Assembly: GCA_021234155.1 (NCBI GenBank)
Contig: JAJEKV010000330.1
Location: 62,001-126,000 of the forward strand
Source: Isoetes taiwanensis
Lineage: Eukaryota; Streptophyta; Lycopodiopsida; Isoetales; Isoetaceae
Length of the DNA: 64,000 nucleotides
Direction of reading: 5' to 3'
Each line of letters opens with the position of its first letter. Position 1 is the stretch's first letter. The notes below the pieces were generated by a model. It was not told the origin of the DNA. It saw only the letters and a program-made list of their open reading frames with translations, and did not search any database. The translations under genes and the position numbers were made by a program. Below, piece after piece: positions 1-12,217 of this stretch.

Positions 1-1420
1 ATCACCATAACATAAAATAGTATGCTGCAAGACATGTGACTAAAAGTAGGTCAACAAACTCCATTTTTAAGGGCTCAAAGCTATCACATATGGCCTAAAG
101 TAGCAAAACTATCATAGGCATTAGCAGATATATTTACTATCATTTTGTGCATTGAATTCTTATGCATGTTTTCATATCCTCTTTATCACACTGGCATTAA
201 AAAACTAATGCAAACCACTGGCTTCTAACATACAGATGAACCTACTACCGTGGCAATGTAAATTTCAAATAGCAAAAAAGACGTCCTATACAGAAAAGTC
301 TTCTTACCTGAGAACAATGTAGAACTGCAAGAGCTAAATCACCTTTCATGCACATGGGTTGTCCGGCCTGAAACCTTACTCATCCATATGCATTTATTGT
401 CTTTCAGCTGCAAGCCAATAGGAGGTGCAAGAAAATGAGCCCTGCAAATACAATTTATTATAGATAGATAGTGAAATTTTGCGATCTAAGCATGTGTGAT
501 GCAGAGCCCATTGGATTAAATTCATGATTTCCCAAAGATTTTGAAGGGAGATCTACCTATCAACCATGTCTATGTATTCAATCAAAGAGCTATGTAACTT
601 GCATCACCATAACATAAAACAATATGTTGCAAGACATGTGACTAAAAGTAGGTGAACAAACTCCATTTTTAATGGCTCAAAGTTGTGGCCTGCAGTAGCT
701 GTTTCCATATCCTCTTTGCCACACTGGCATTGTCAAGCCAGTGGCTGCTAACATAAAGAAGAAACAGAGGAAGATACTACCATGGTAATGAAATTTCATG
801 ATCTAAGCATGCTTGATGCAGAACCCATTGGATTAAATTCTTGATTTCACAAAGACTTTGAAGGGCAATCTACCTATCAACCATATCTATGTATTCAATC
901 AAAGACTCATGTAACTTGCATCATCATAACATAAAATAGTATGCTGCAAGACATGTGACTAAAAGTAGGTCAACAAACTCCATTTTTAAGGGCTCAAAGC
1001 TATCACATATGTCCTAAAGTAGCAAAACTATCATAGGCATTAGCAGATATATTTACTATCGTTTCGTGCATTGAATTCTTATGCATGTTTTCATATCCTC
1101 TTTATCATACTGGCATTAAAAAACTAATGAATAGAATAGAATGCAAAATTGGCGGCTACTAACATAAAAGAAAAACAGGATGAACCTACTACCGTGGCAA
1201 TGTAAATTTCAAATAGGAAAAGTGATATCCTATCTAGGAAAAGCCTTCTTACACGAGAACAATGTAAAGCTGTAAGTGATAAATCACCTTTCATGCACAT
1301 GGGTTGTGCGGCTGAAACCTTACTCATCCATATGCATTTATTGTCTTTCAATTTGCGAGGTCAATAGGAGGTGCGCGGGAAAATGAGCCTACCAAATACA
1401 ATTTATTATAGATAGATAGA
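1..1420. repeat. nested direct repeats, ~0.92 kb period
   Basis: The first ~460 bases recur from about 921 to 1420 with scattered differences. A shorter related block (acatgtgactaaaagtagg and flanks) also occurs at about 597-690. The segment 482-547 recurs at 800-866. No protein was recognised; the small ORFs are not conserved between copies. The only coding-like piece is a 60-bp block on the minus strand, listed separately. The arrangement suggests local duplication of intronic or transposon-derived DNA. Confidence 0.8.
308..367 (-). other. 60-bp exon-like block, duplicated at ~1259-1318
   Basis: On the minus strand the block follows TTTCAG and ends CAG|GTAAGA, so it has consensus splice acceptor and donor sites. 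It reads 20 open codons containing PMCMKGDLALAVLHCS. The second copy at about 1259-1318 keeps PMCMKGDLSLTALHCS, but its donor reads CGTGTAAG instead of CAGGTAAG. Conservation of the reading frame in both copies is suggestive. No family was recognised and no neighbouring exon was found, so it may be a gene fragment carried inside the repeat. Confidence 0.3.
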
Positions 1421-3767
1421 TAGTAGAGGTCTAGAGGTGATGATTTATGCACAACAAATTATTATTTGCAAGCCAAAGCAACACCATAATATATATAATG
1501 GAGGACTAGTCAAAGGCTCAAACAGATGGAATGCGGATATATTAGAAGCCCACTTCTATAAACATACCACCTTTTTGATGGATTAGAACCGTAGACCCCG
1601 GAAGATTGGCACCATGGTGGAGTGTATGTTGAACCCTGCAAGAATGGAAATGAAAACACATACTCTCAAGAAGGATTAGAATGCTAGGCTGAGCGAATAA
1701 CAGTTAACGAAGCCCAGAATAAAAAAAGCTTCGGTTATAGGAGCCTACCCCGCTTTTGCACGGGTTCGCTGATATGGAGCTTCATGTCGACCCTGTGTAA
1801 CCCCGAATACAATGTGAGCAAAGTGGGTTACGAAGGAAGGAATTGCAAAGTCCCTCCCGGAACAATAGTATGCGCCTGAGAAGCGGAAATTGGCGAATTT
1901 TCAGACAAATAGAGACTTCATTATACTTCATTCTTTGGCCATTCAAAAGCTCCTAGATGCCGAATTTGCATGCAAGTACAACTGTCGAATTTCGATCCCC
2001 TCTCGGCAATTTGCCGGAAGGGGATCGAATCCAAAAATAGAAACATCAAAACCATACTCCATCGAACCCCTAATTTTTGTTTTTGATTTTTGGTTGATGG
2101 GGAAAGTTTTGGTGGAAAAAAAAACCCCAAACCTTAGGCAAACCAACCTGGCAAAAAAATCCAAAAAGTTTTCGGGACCCCGGAAAAACCGAATTTAAAC
2201 AATAGGATGTTCTCATTTCATACTATGGTACATTATATTTTCTTTGTGCCTTGTCTCTTTGCATTTTTATGATTACTTTGAATCTCCTCTTTGATTTTGT
2301 TCTTGATATGATCTCAATCTTGCCCTTTTTCGACTTGGACTTGGCCCTTTGCTTATTTTCATGTATATCCACTCATACCCTTCTACCACGATTCGATCCC
2401 GATTCGTTTTGACTTCGATTTCTGCTCCTTTGCCCCTAACCTCAACCTTGATTTCCATCGTTTGTTCACTTGTCCATTTCCACATAGGCCTCTTAACCAT
2501 TCGATTGACTTGACCTCATTCACGAGAAGCAGTGCATCTGCTATAGCCATCTACATTTTTTTCCGGGTTTTTCGTCTCCAGTTTGTTTAAAACTCACACC
2601 TCCACGCTCTCTTTTTTAGTAGCTAACACTTTTACTAATATGCCACTTCACGTCATTATTGTGTTTTTGGTTCATTTTTCATGTCCATTACTTTATGTAT
2701 GGCACTAGCTTTAGTAATAATATGTCATTTTACCTAGTCATTGTGTTTTTCATTTGTCCTTTTCTACCATATGGCTAACCTCCTTGCACTCCATCCCGAT
2801 CTTGGCACTTTGACCTCCATCTCCTTTTCATTGGCCATAACCTCACCTTTGACTACTTAAGCCTTATTTTTATTCGATCTACATTGTGATCTGAAACCTT
2901 TCATCATTTCCCTTCTTGACCTTCCTTTTGCCATGGTTGTCGTATCCATATGACTTTCAAAACCACATCTTCATATGGTAAGTACCAACCTAAAAAAAAA
3001 ACACATATCGTTCGCGCAGATGTTTTATACGACATATACCTGGTGCTGCATCCCCCTTGAAGTGAGCCCACACTTAGTTCATATGAAGTTCTTACATAAT
3101 AATTGAGATCAACATATAGCTATTCAAGCTTTTGGAGAAGCGTCTACCTACAAAAGGAAAAATCGAGCTTATGACAAGCAATACACAATGTTTCTAAATT
3201 GGAAAAAAACCACATAATGCCTGTTTCTTGGGAAAAACTACAAAATGCCCTTATGTTTTGGCATATTTTATCACATAACCCTAACCTTTCATATCTTTGC
3301 CAAATGCAAGGTAAAATAGGAAAATAGAAGAATTGAAATAGAAGATTGAATGCATTAGCAAAAGTATGCATCGATAGATTGTCTTGTGAAAAAGCAAGTG
3401 ATGGGTGGCATGTATGTTGTTTATTTTAAATGTATCTCTGAGCTGGTCCATCCTGGCCAGCCTTTGCATCAGATGCTGAGCACGAGCTTGGTACGGAGGT
3501 TGGGCTCATACATTCAAGAGATCATGGATCACAGAGATCAGCTCGGCCCTCGGGCACTTACCTGATACATATACATATTCCTGACTATATTTGTTTTTGT
3601 ATTTGTACAGTTTGACAGCAAGCCTATTCCTGTCACAGTTTTTCCCCCCAAACAACCCTTTAGGGCAGGGAGGGGGTTTTTTCACCCGGGAAGTAATGTA
3701 TTTGCTGCACCTCCTATTGGGACCCATAGGCCAATTAGTCTCGTGGGCGATAAAGGGGTTTTTCTTT
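1421..3767. other. no recognisable gene
   Basis: Positions 1550-1890 differ in texture from the surroundings (more GC, with motifs such as cccgcttttgcacgggttcg) and could be an organelle-derived insert, but this was not confirmed. The rest is AT-rich DNA with short ORFs open on both strands at once and no protein family. Nothing further can be supported apart from the hairpin at 1990-2030. Confidence 0.5.
1990..2030. repeat. 41-bp near-perfect inverted repeat (hairpin)
   Basis: The outer arms TTCGATCCCC and GGGGATCGAA are complementary. The inner arms CGGCAA and TTGCCG extend the stem around a very short loop. It lies inside small ORFs that read through on both strands, as expected for a palindrome. 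It could be the end of a small element or a transcribed hairpin; the sequence does not decide. Confidence 0.7.
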
Positions 3768-3995
3768 GGTGGTGTACAAAAAGCGAAATTCAAGCACTAA
3801 ATCAAGACCTTCGTAGATAACATGTGTGATCGGGACTTCACATTACTAATATGCTCATTATGTTATACATAACTAAAGAACATCCTAATATTTTTTGAAG
3901 GGCAATGAAGGGCAAGGGAAGGGCAATGAAGGGTAGCTTGAAGGACAATCGGCAGATTAAGCACCCTATGTCCTAGGCGCTTATTGTACACCACC
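3768..3995. mobile_element. small MITE-like element with 18-bp terminal inverted repeats
   Basis: The left end GGTGGTGTACAAAAAGCG and the reverse complement of the right end, GGTGGTGTACAATAAGCG, match at 17 of 18 positions. The element is about 228 bp and has no coding capacity. Inside is a short purine-rich repetition (gaagggcaatgaagggc). A target-site duplication is not clear, so the superfamily is not assigned. Confidence 0.6.
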
Positions 3996-4012
3996 AATAA
4001 AAAGGCCCAAAG

Positions 4013-4055
4013 ACTCTATTCTATTCCATTCCATTCCATTCCTCCATTCCATTCT
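4013..4055. repeat. TTCCA/ATTCC pentanucleotide microsatellite
   Basis: Imperfect repetition of ATTCC for about eight units, interrupted once by a CTCC variant. Confidence 0.85.
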
Positions 4056-4873
4056 AGGGTCAAGTTTAATAAACAAATTGGCCGAATAAAGCATCGAAGC
4101 ATTGGGTATCAGTAACATACCAAATCTGATGAATAGGTATCTTCACCATTTTATTTCATTGTTTTTACGCTTGCCTGAAAGGTATTAGATATTATGGTTA
4201 CCTCATGCATTGACAATAACATCTGAGCTAGACATCTTATTGTAGCCATTCTCATTAAATTATTTTGGAGGGAATTTACTCTAAGAAACTCATGGTGGCC
4301 TAGACTTTTGTGCCTATTGCAGACCCGAGAGACTCAAAAGTTCCACATATTAATTGCTTTAATGTTCTAGTTATAAAGGAGCAAGTGAGCACCATTATGC
4401 ATTTAAATGTCAAAAAACCATCATCACATTGAGTGCATGTTGAATCTACATCATCACATTCTATTAAAAAGAACAATTTACAAAAGAAGCAAATTCTGCC
4501 TCTCATAATGCAAAAATAGAACAATTTAATGGAGAGTGCATGTATGAGAGTATGCATGAGAGATTGAAATTAAGGAGCAAGGAAATTGATCCTTTTATAA
4601 TATTCTTAACGTTGCTTAGGTACAAAATGAACCATTCTCACATGTGTAGACCTAGAGCATAACAATTGTTGCATTCTTATATCTTTAGCATTTCTTATGG
4701 TTAATGAAGCACAAAGCTTTTGAGAGCCCTTAGGCACAACTTAAACTTGAGTACTAGAGTAAGTGAAAACCAATTTCTCTATGGATTTGCCTAATTATAT
4801 TAGATTGACAAGGAGTTTGAGCTAAGTAGCTTTCCATTCATACAGGCTCTCCAACTTATGCCCACCAACTTAT

Positions 4874-4901
4874 GCCCAACAATGCTGGGCACCGTTATTA
4901 G
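4874..4901 (+). mobile_element. relic Helitron 3' terminus
   Basis: The hairpin GCCCAACAATGCTGGGC is followed 11 bases later by TTAG and then T. This matches the Helitron 3' structure (short GC-rich stem, then CTRR, then host T), with the first base of CTRR changed. It closely matches the 3' end of the minus-strand element at 8900 (GCCCAGCAATGCTGGGC, ACCATTACTAG). No matching 5' end was found upstream, so only the terminus is called. Confidence 0.5.
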
Positions 4902-5135
4902 TGTTTAAATAAGATGCATATTGAGATCTTAATCCACATTCATCTTAGGCTATCTTATGAATCTAGATATCTCATGAACCTAGAATTTAATCAAGATATT
5001 TTTATAAACACATTTCCTTGAAATGTACTATTGAGCTAAGAGATCTTACTCACAATTGAGAAGGAAGACAACCCTTATGCCTACAGGCCTTTTTGGGCTT
5101 ACAGATAAGTTGTAAATGGAAAGTTACATGGAAGA

Positions 5136-5300
5136 GTGAGCTGCTAGCTAATCAAGAACATGATCGAAAGCTGCACCTTTGCAACGCAAATTGAAAACAC
5201 GACCGCATCATTCTGCAGGTGTGAGCTGCTAGCTATTCAAGAATATGATCGAAAGCAGCATCTTCATAACCAAAATCGTACACACCACGTCATCCTGCAA
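5136..5300. repeat. ~85-bp tandem duplication
   Basis: Two diverged copies begin gtgagctgctagct at 5136 and 5221, each followed by a related stretch containing atgatcgaaagc. No gene was recognised. It lies just 5' of a poly(T) tract marking the tail of a minus-strand retroposon. Confidence 0.75.
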
Positions 5301-5357
5301 AACAAAGGCACGAACACAAGGCCCCGAGCCCACCCGACACCAAAGGCGTATGCAAAA

Positions 5358-6528
5358 TTTTTTTTTTTTTTTTTTTAAGGGTAAGATTTTTCATATTAAT
5401 ATAGTGAACAGATTACACTTATTTGAGGCTCCACAATAGGCCTGATAGAAAAAATTTAAACACAAAGGATCCTTTATGGATCAAATAGGAAGAATTCAAG
5501 CTATCAATCCAAGACTGGGTCTAAAACCAGGTTTAGTCCATTTGATTTGAGCAGAGATAAAGATCACTATAAGTCCTAAAGCTGCCACCATCTGAAGCTC
5601 CTCCTCCGAAAGATGCAAGCTAATGAATATCTCACAAGAGCAATTGGCAGTCCACGCGTTAACTTGGCCTGCTATATTATCCTGCATAGAAGTACTAAAA
5701 GAGGTCGGGTCTCTGTTCCAGTAATGTACTACGAGATTCTCTCCTCTATCTTCCAACTATGTAGAACATCGTACATGCCTTCCCTGAGGGGTGGTCCAAT
5801 CACTCCCATATACATCTTCACGATTTACATAGGCACCGGCTCCACTACGCTCAACTTTCTTAGAAAACCATGAAACATGGCCTTCCAAGTCTGCAATGAT
5901 GAAGAAATTTTAGTCTCCCGCCCAAAGTCTCTCCATTTGACCTGAATCCTTGCCCAAAGCATCCGTTCCTGAACCCGCCAATAAATCTCAATTCTGATTT
6001 CTCCCTAGCTGGGATAGAGACGAACTCTAGAATAACTTAATACAAGAATAATCCAAAATACTAGAACAGTAACACAGCCAGAGTTAAACCAACCAAACTG
6101 CTTCCATGAAGAATCCGTCCTCCTAGGTCCGTTCAAAGTGTAGCCAACAAGATCTGCAGCTCAAACAACCAGAAACCCTGAAGAATCCAAGAGCAGGCAG
6201 CTTCATATGTCTGGCAGCAAAGTCCATCCATTACTAGCTATATCATTATTTTCCATACATTTGGCCGCAATACCACTGTTGCCAACAACTCTCAAAAGCT
6301 AACAGGCTGCAATACCATCAATACAGATAAAACCATGACAGCCCAAGTCATGTATCAACATAAGCCACCAAGGTTTTATAACTATAAAACCGCCACCAAG
6401 GCTTTAAAACCATAAAGAAGCCACCAAGGCTCTAAAACCACAAACCGACAGACTATAACAATAACCAAGGCAGGTCATATTGGCAAGGTCAGAAATGATA
6501 ACTGAAGAAAATAGCACGCGTATCAACA
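5358..6528 (-). mobile_element. poly(A)-tailed retroposon, minus strand
   Basis: A 19-base poly(T) run on the plus strand (5358-5376) is the poly(A) tail of a minus-strand element. The adjacent sequence (ggctccacaataggcc and downstream) is recognisably related to the insertion at 54630-56126, including a shared region around the minus-strand ORF 5496-5756. That defines a repeat family. No catalytic motif was seen, so whether it is the 3' end of a LINE or a non-autonomous derivative is unknown. The 5' limit is uncertain; the right part (about 6360-6480) is a low-complexity accaagg/taaaacc repetition. Confidence 0.55.
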
Positions 6529-7560
6529 AAATATGTAGCAAAATAACAGGGGGTTCCAGGGGGATTTGATATAGATATAATTCTTGAAACCATAGACTAT
6601 ATCCCTAAAACAATTCAATGGGTTATTATAAAAAAAAACATAGATTTAAGATAAAAATAGTCACATTAGCTCACCTGGTTAGATTGGTTAAAGTAGTCGT
6701 ATTAGGACATTGAGTTATTTTGGTAGAGGTTTGAATCCCCGTATTTCATCAGATAGAGGCTCGATATACCATCAAAACCTTAGGCAAACTCAGATTCGAC
6801 ATCTTAAAATCATAGGCGCCCCTAATCATAATTGAGCATAATCGAAACGAGAGGTGTCAAGAAGCTCCAACATACGCCCGGGCCATAGGATTGACAGATC
6901 CAACGACTGTGGTAGTCCAGGGTGCACCTCGTTTAGAATATGTAGCAAAATAATAGGGGGTTCCAGGGGGATTTGATATAGATATAATTCTTGAAACCAT
7001 AGACTATATCCCTAAAACAATTCAATGGGTTATTATAAAAAAAAAACATAGATTTAAGATAAAAATAGTCACATTAGCTCTTTGGTTAGATTGGTTAAAG
7101 TAGTCGATTAGGACATTGAGTTATTTTGGTAGAGGTTGAATCCTCGTGATTTCACCGTATATAGAGGCTCGATATACCATCAAAACCTTAGGCAAACTCG
7201 ATTCGACATCTTAAAATCATAGGCGTCCCCAATCATAATTGAGCATAATCAAACGCGAGAGGTGTCAAGAAGCTCCAACATACGCCCGGGCCATAGGATT
7301 GACGATCCGGACGACGTGGTAGTCCGAGGTGCACCTCGTTTAGAATATGTAGCAAAATAACAGGGGGGTTCTGTGGGGATTTGATATAGATATAATTCTT
7401 GAAACCATAGACTATATCCCTAAAACAATTCAATGGGTTATTATAAAAAAAAACATAGATTTAAGATAAAAAATAGTCACATTAGCTCACTGGTTAGATT
7501 GGTTAAAGTAGTCGTATTAGGACATTGAGTTATTTTGGTAGAGGTTTGAGTTATTTTGGT
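6529..7560 (+). repeat. three tandem copies of a ~408-bp unit
   Basis: Copies begin at about 6529, 6937 and 7344 with AATATGTAGCAAAATAA. The first two are full length and the third stops near 7560. Each contains a tRNA-like head, then a shared tail ending gtgcacctcgtttag. Identity is high between the copies apart from small indels. Tandem multiplication of a SINE-like sequence is unusual, because SINEs normally insert singly. Confidence 0.85.
6661..6742 (+). mobile_element. tRNA-derived (SINE-type) head
   Basis: TTAGCTCACCTGGTTAGA resembles a tRNA A box (RNA polymerase III promoter), and GAGGTTTGAATCCCCG resembles a B box about 50 bases later. This is the spacing of tRNAs and tRNA-derived SINEs. 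There is no full cloverleaf, so it is not a working tRNA gene. The same head recurs near 7069 and 7476 in the next two tandem copies; the 7069 copy has lost part of the A box. Confidence 0.5.
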
Positions 7561-8899
7561 TGGAAGGAGCTCTGAAAATTTTTCTAATGGAGAGAAACGC
7601 CGGCCCGATCATGAAACCTGTATTCCAAGCTAGAAACAGGTGAGAGCCTGGTAGTTGCTAACTACACATGACACTTGTCTCGTATCTCTACAAGGCCATT
7701 TACCTTCTATTTGTTGCAAACGAAGGTAAATGTGTCTTTTAGAGCTATAGAGACAAGGTGGACAAAATGACTCTTGTGGGCATCTCCATAAACGTAAACA
7801 TGTCGACAAAGAAAGAGACCAAGAGAATGCCATCCTGGGGTCTTCGGCATGGTATCAATGGAACAGATTTTTGAGAAAAATCATGAACCAAAACATGCAA
7901 GATCAAAAGTTGCTCCCTCAAAGTTGGACAGTTGGACATAAATAAGCTTCCTCAACTGCGGAGGAAGAAACTAGCACATGTGGGAAAACAAAAAGAAAAT
8001 CCTATGCCAATGAAGGTTGAGTAGCCCTGCACTACGAAGGAATCTATTAAAGGCAAGGCAAATGGCCACACAACGCATGAGATCTAATGAAGTTGAAGGA
8101 CGACAATCTATTATCAAGAAAAAATCAAGATACATGGAACTCAAAAGTAGAGGACAAAATACTCCACTAAGCAAAACCACCCATACAAAGTAGATAACCA
8201 CACTCCTTGTGCCACCTTGAGACGTTTAATAGCCTTATCACAATCAACATTTTCTACCACATCAAGATGATCATCAATAGACATCAAATTATCATGCCAC
8301 TAAGTAGAACGAGGCGGGATTGCCTCATGAGATGACATATCAGGCTTCTTCCTAGCTGCCTTCTTCCAACCTCCGTTGGGAACTTATGCTTGGCAATATC
8401 ATGAGCAAGACCACAAGAAGAAGCCACATAGGATGAGAATAGAATAGGCTTTTTAACATCCACAAACCAAGATGTCATGGGAACTTAAAAAATGCATTTT
8501 AAGGTGTGTTGGAGCAAAAGGGAATACATAAGAGGTCATGTTAGTAAGAAATAGACTCTCAAGACCGTGGTTTTTCTACCACATCATCAATTAATAGCAA
8601 CACAAAATAACCAAAGCCTCATGAAATTAAAAGGACAATTATTTGCAACCTCATGAAATTAAAAAGACTATGATCGAGCAATCCAAGAAATGAAAACATA
8701 TATAACACAAATTATCTAAACAAGAGGGCTATGCAAAATTGGAAAAAGGCCATGCACATGAGAACAGTGGTTATTGCACCTTAAGTTTGATAATAATAAA
8801 CCAAATAATATGAAGTTCCGTATTTCAACAATACCATAGGAAAACCAGATATAGCAAAAGCAAATTAAAAGAGTTCTCCATAGATAATATTATCTCACA
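7561..8899. other. no recognisable gene
   Basis: AT-rich sequence with short ORFs, mostly on the minus strand (7630-7833, 7971-8201, 8284-8478). None has a recognisable domain, and codon patterns do not favour one frame. Confidence 0.45.
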
Positions 8900-9344
8900 C
8901 TAGTAATGGTGCCCAGCATTGCTGGGCATAAGTTAAAACGTGTTAATGATGAATCTTAGATATAACAAATAAGCCAGCATTGGGAAAACAGAGGAGAGTA
9001 GGCCTTTACTCCATGTTTTGTTGATGTCGTGCAAATAGAATAGTAGGCCCTTCATTTCGTGTTGTGTTGTTGTGCAAATACTATTTATTATGGCTTATTA
9101 CTCTAATGTGCATTTTATTATGTTATAGTGTGCTAGGGTTAAATGTTGTTATGTTGCCCTAATGTAAGTTATTTGTTACAGCTTGTTAAGTTGAATGTTG
9201 GCATATCGTAAGCAACAAATCTCAAAGCAATTTGTTTACCTAGTGTTGCTGAATTGTTTATAGTATTCAAAGGTACGCATAAAAGCTTTTTACTAATGAT
9301 GGTTTTTTATTATAGGTGTTTTACTAATGATGGTTTTTATGGTA

Positions 9345-9655
9345 CTTGTGACTTGCTTATGTGTTGTGGCGCATTGCCCCGCTATAAAGAATTTGACCAT
9401 ATTGGATTTTTTATGTTGTAGTTGTGACTTGCTTAGGTGTTGTGGAGCATTATAGATTTTTGATGTTTGGGTTGTTGTGACTTGCTTGTGTTGGATTTTT
9501 GATGTTGTAGTTGTGACTTGCTTAGGTGTTGTGGAGCATTATAGATTTTTGATGTTTTAGTTGTTGTGACTTGCTTGTGCAACTATAAGGAATTTGAATG
9601 CAGTTGACTTTTGATGTTGTAGTTGTAACTTGCTAATGTCTTGTGGAGGTTATGT
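9345..9655. repeat. imperfect tandem repeat (ttgtgacttgctta units)
   Basis: About four diverged units built around TTGTGACTTGCTTAGGTGTT and TTTTTGATGTTGTAG lie within the minus-strand Helitron. No coding potential. Confidence 0.8.
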
Positions 9656-10248
9656 GTTATGGATCTCACAAATAGATCCATTTTTTGCTTGATTCTATGC
9701 ATTCAAATACAATTTGTGAATTTAATGATCAAAGTTCAATGCCTTTTCTCCTTCTTTGTTGTATTTATGTAGTGATTTTCTCATTAGAATTCAATGCCTT
9801 TTTGCTTCTTCATTGACCATATATGTTGCAATTTTGTAGTCATTTTAAGTTCACATGTTCAAGTGTTGTAGTTAGTATATTGAAAGTTTGCATCATCACC
9901 GCATTAATTGTTTTACATAAACTCAAATTTCATCCAAACTGCTCATGTGGATCATCACCATGATGTTTCATAGGCCCAAACCTCAAGTTGCAATTTCACA
10001 AAAGGTTCAAGCACCAATATGCCAATACAATCTTCTTTATCCAGTTTTCTTTATGTTGACCAAAAGCAAAGGCTCAACATTTTATGTAGATGATTTCGAT
10101 AGAGGAGCATGATAGATACAAAATATAATGAGGGGCAACTTAATATAATGAGGGGCAACTTGAGTAGATACAAGCGTACTCTGAGAACACTGAAGTTACA
10201 CATAACATCACAAAAATCAGGAGCATTATTGCTACCTCTACATAGGCC

Positions 10249-10425
10249 ATCTTTTTCCCTAAGAGACCTATGCACCTAAGATCTCCCCTCTTAGAGAGAA
10301 TCTACTATACTAAAGGCTTTCATATTGTTATCGGATCCAACTTTTTCCCTAAGAGACTTATGCAACTAAGATCTCCTCGTAGAGAGGATCCGTGTACTAA
10401 TAGCTTTCATATTGTTATCGCGGTT
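10249..10425. repeat. ~90-bp tandem duplication
   Basis: Two copies (about 10249-10337 and 10340-10425) share ccctaagaga, ctaagatctcc and ctttcatattgttatcg. They lie inside the minus-strand Helitron and have no gene. Confidence 0.8.
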
Positions 10426-11479
10426 GTGCCATATGATGGTTTCCACAAATGTTAGTGTGAAGCGTAATTTCACCTTCACACATAGATCAAATGAGTCGCA
10501 TGTACACAAATGGCTATGAAGCTAAGACTATGAAACAACTATGTATCGGGTAGACTTTTGAAGTGTAGCATGATACCAATTTCCGGTTTAGCATGATACC
10601 ATGATACCAATTTCAACTTAGCATGATACCAATTTGGGTGTTGCTTGAGTTAAACATTGAGCAACAATGCTTAGCTTACTTCTAAACAACACGACAAAGT
10701 TGATGCCATTGTGGATCTTTATAGTGATGGCCAAAATTTCCTACCTCACAAATAAACACTTTCAATCCTTCTATGAAATCAGAAGATCGTTTACAAACAT
10801 TATTCATATAAATGTAAATTCCATACAAACTCAAGACTACAAAGAAGGAGAATAATGGTTTTAGCATTATTATCTCCTCAACATATCTGTTCTAGAGAAT
10901 ATCACGGCATATATGAAGGTCTTGAACAAAGATTTACTTGTGACCGAACATACTGAACAAACACATTTGAACATACCTGGACATTGTCTGCAGTAAGCTA
11001 TGAATTTGATTAAAATTCTCACCTTACAACTTTATTATGTATGATTAACAACGAAATTGCATAGGTGAGGTAGGAATAGTACTCACCGCTAAATGGGAAC
11101 AATATTTTAGTAACCGAATTTACGGTAGTATGCGGATGTGCTCTCTGTTTTTTTTTTGCTTGTGAATATCACATGCACAATAAATACATGCCTCGCAGAA
11201 TTCATCTCAAATTAGTCACAACGATTGAAATTAGCCTAGAACCATACCTTAGAGGGATCTACTCGGAAGACCCCACAAAAGCCATGGTCGTAGGATCTAA
11301 AGCAAGTTACGCGTGTGTAGATATTTTGCTCTAGCAGGAATCTGAAAATCCGATTCACTTAGAATAATGGTATGTTTGTTAGCTTTTCTGCTCCAGCCTT
11401 AAAAATTTCTGGGCTTCCTTAAAGCCTTTGTCACCCCAAGATCCAAAGAACAATATACTCTTTGGTATCTTTGGAGAAC

Positions 11480-11642
11480 AAAGGTTTAACAGATAGCGAC
11501 AAAAAACCGGATAGTGGCACCTCCTTAAAGAAATAAAATTTGATAGCAAACAAACCTGGATAGTGGCACCTCCTTAAAGAAATAAAATTTCATAATCATC
11601 TAGTGGCACCTCCTTAGAAAAATAAAATTTCATAATCATCCG
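11480..11642. repeat. three short direct repeats
   Basis: TAGTGGCACCTCCTTA followed by an AAATAAAATTT-type stretch occurs three times at spacings of about 50 bases. Part of the minus-strand Helitron interior. Confidence 0.8.
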
Positions 11643-12217
11643 GGATCTTATATGCTTGATAAAAATCCTTACTCCATGACTCATTTCCATAGCGCTCATG
11701 TCGCTTCCTCTCTAGTTGAAAGCTCCTCTTGAACATGTGGAAAAACCTAAAAGGCAAAACCTTGTTAATTGAAGAGGCAGTCTAGAGAAGAGCTCTCATG
11801 ATTTTAGAATTAGGGATGCATGTCTTCTTTGCTCTTCGACCAACAACGAGAACAACATGTCCGCTTTTCACCAACAAAGAACAACATGTGCTACCTTGCT
11901 CTGGAACAACTCTAGCACACCGGCCGGTGATGGAACAAAAACTAATGTTTATAAACGAGGGATTTCATAGAAAAAAGGGGCTTCGTTTGGACCATCGAAA
12001 AAAAAAGGAGATCACATTTAAAGATAGATAGATAGTACTTTTAAAGAAAAAGGGGCTTTGTTTGAACCCTTCGATCGATCAAGTGATTTTGGCCATCGGA
12101 TCTAGGGCTAGATCCCTTTATCGGTTGAATCCCCATCGTCGAATTAAGCCAATCAAATTCTGGCCGCCAGTTTTAGGGCGTGGTCCATTACTTGCACTAA
12201 AACATTATAATATAGGA

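Larger units (their letters stand above)
3996..5135. other. no recognisable gene
   Basis: AT-rich DNA holding only a TTCCA microsatellite and a Helitron-type 3' end, both listed separately. Short minus-strand ORFs such as 4300-4557 show no family signature. Confidence 0.5.
8900..12217 (-). mobile_element. non-autonomous Helitron, minus strand
   Basis: On the minus strand the 5' end at 12217 reads TCCTATATTATAATGTTTTA, preceded by A. The 3' end at 8900 reads ...ATTACTAG followed by T, with the hairpin GCCCAGCAATGCTGGGC 11 bases upstream. TC start, terminal hairpin, CTAG end and A|T insertion site are the hallmarks of Helitrons. The 5' end is shared with the array units at 13479-25276, so they belong to one family. 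No Rep/helicase is present; the interior holds local repeats and small ORFs only. Length is about 3.3 kb. Confidence 0.8.

Noticed and set aside
1550..1890. Possible organelle-derived insert or group II intron piece
   Set aside because: The composition differs from its surroundings, but no conserved intron core or organelle gene could be identified by eye.
3506..3800. Overlapping ORFs on both strands (95 and 69 aa)
   Set aside because: Both strands are open because of composition. There is no domain, no splice context, and part overlaps the MITE end.
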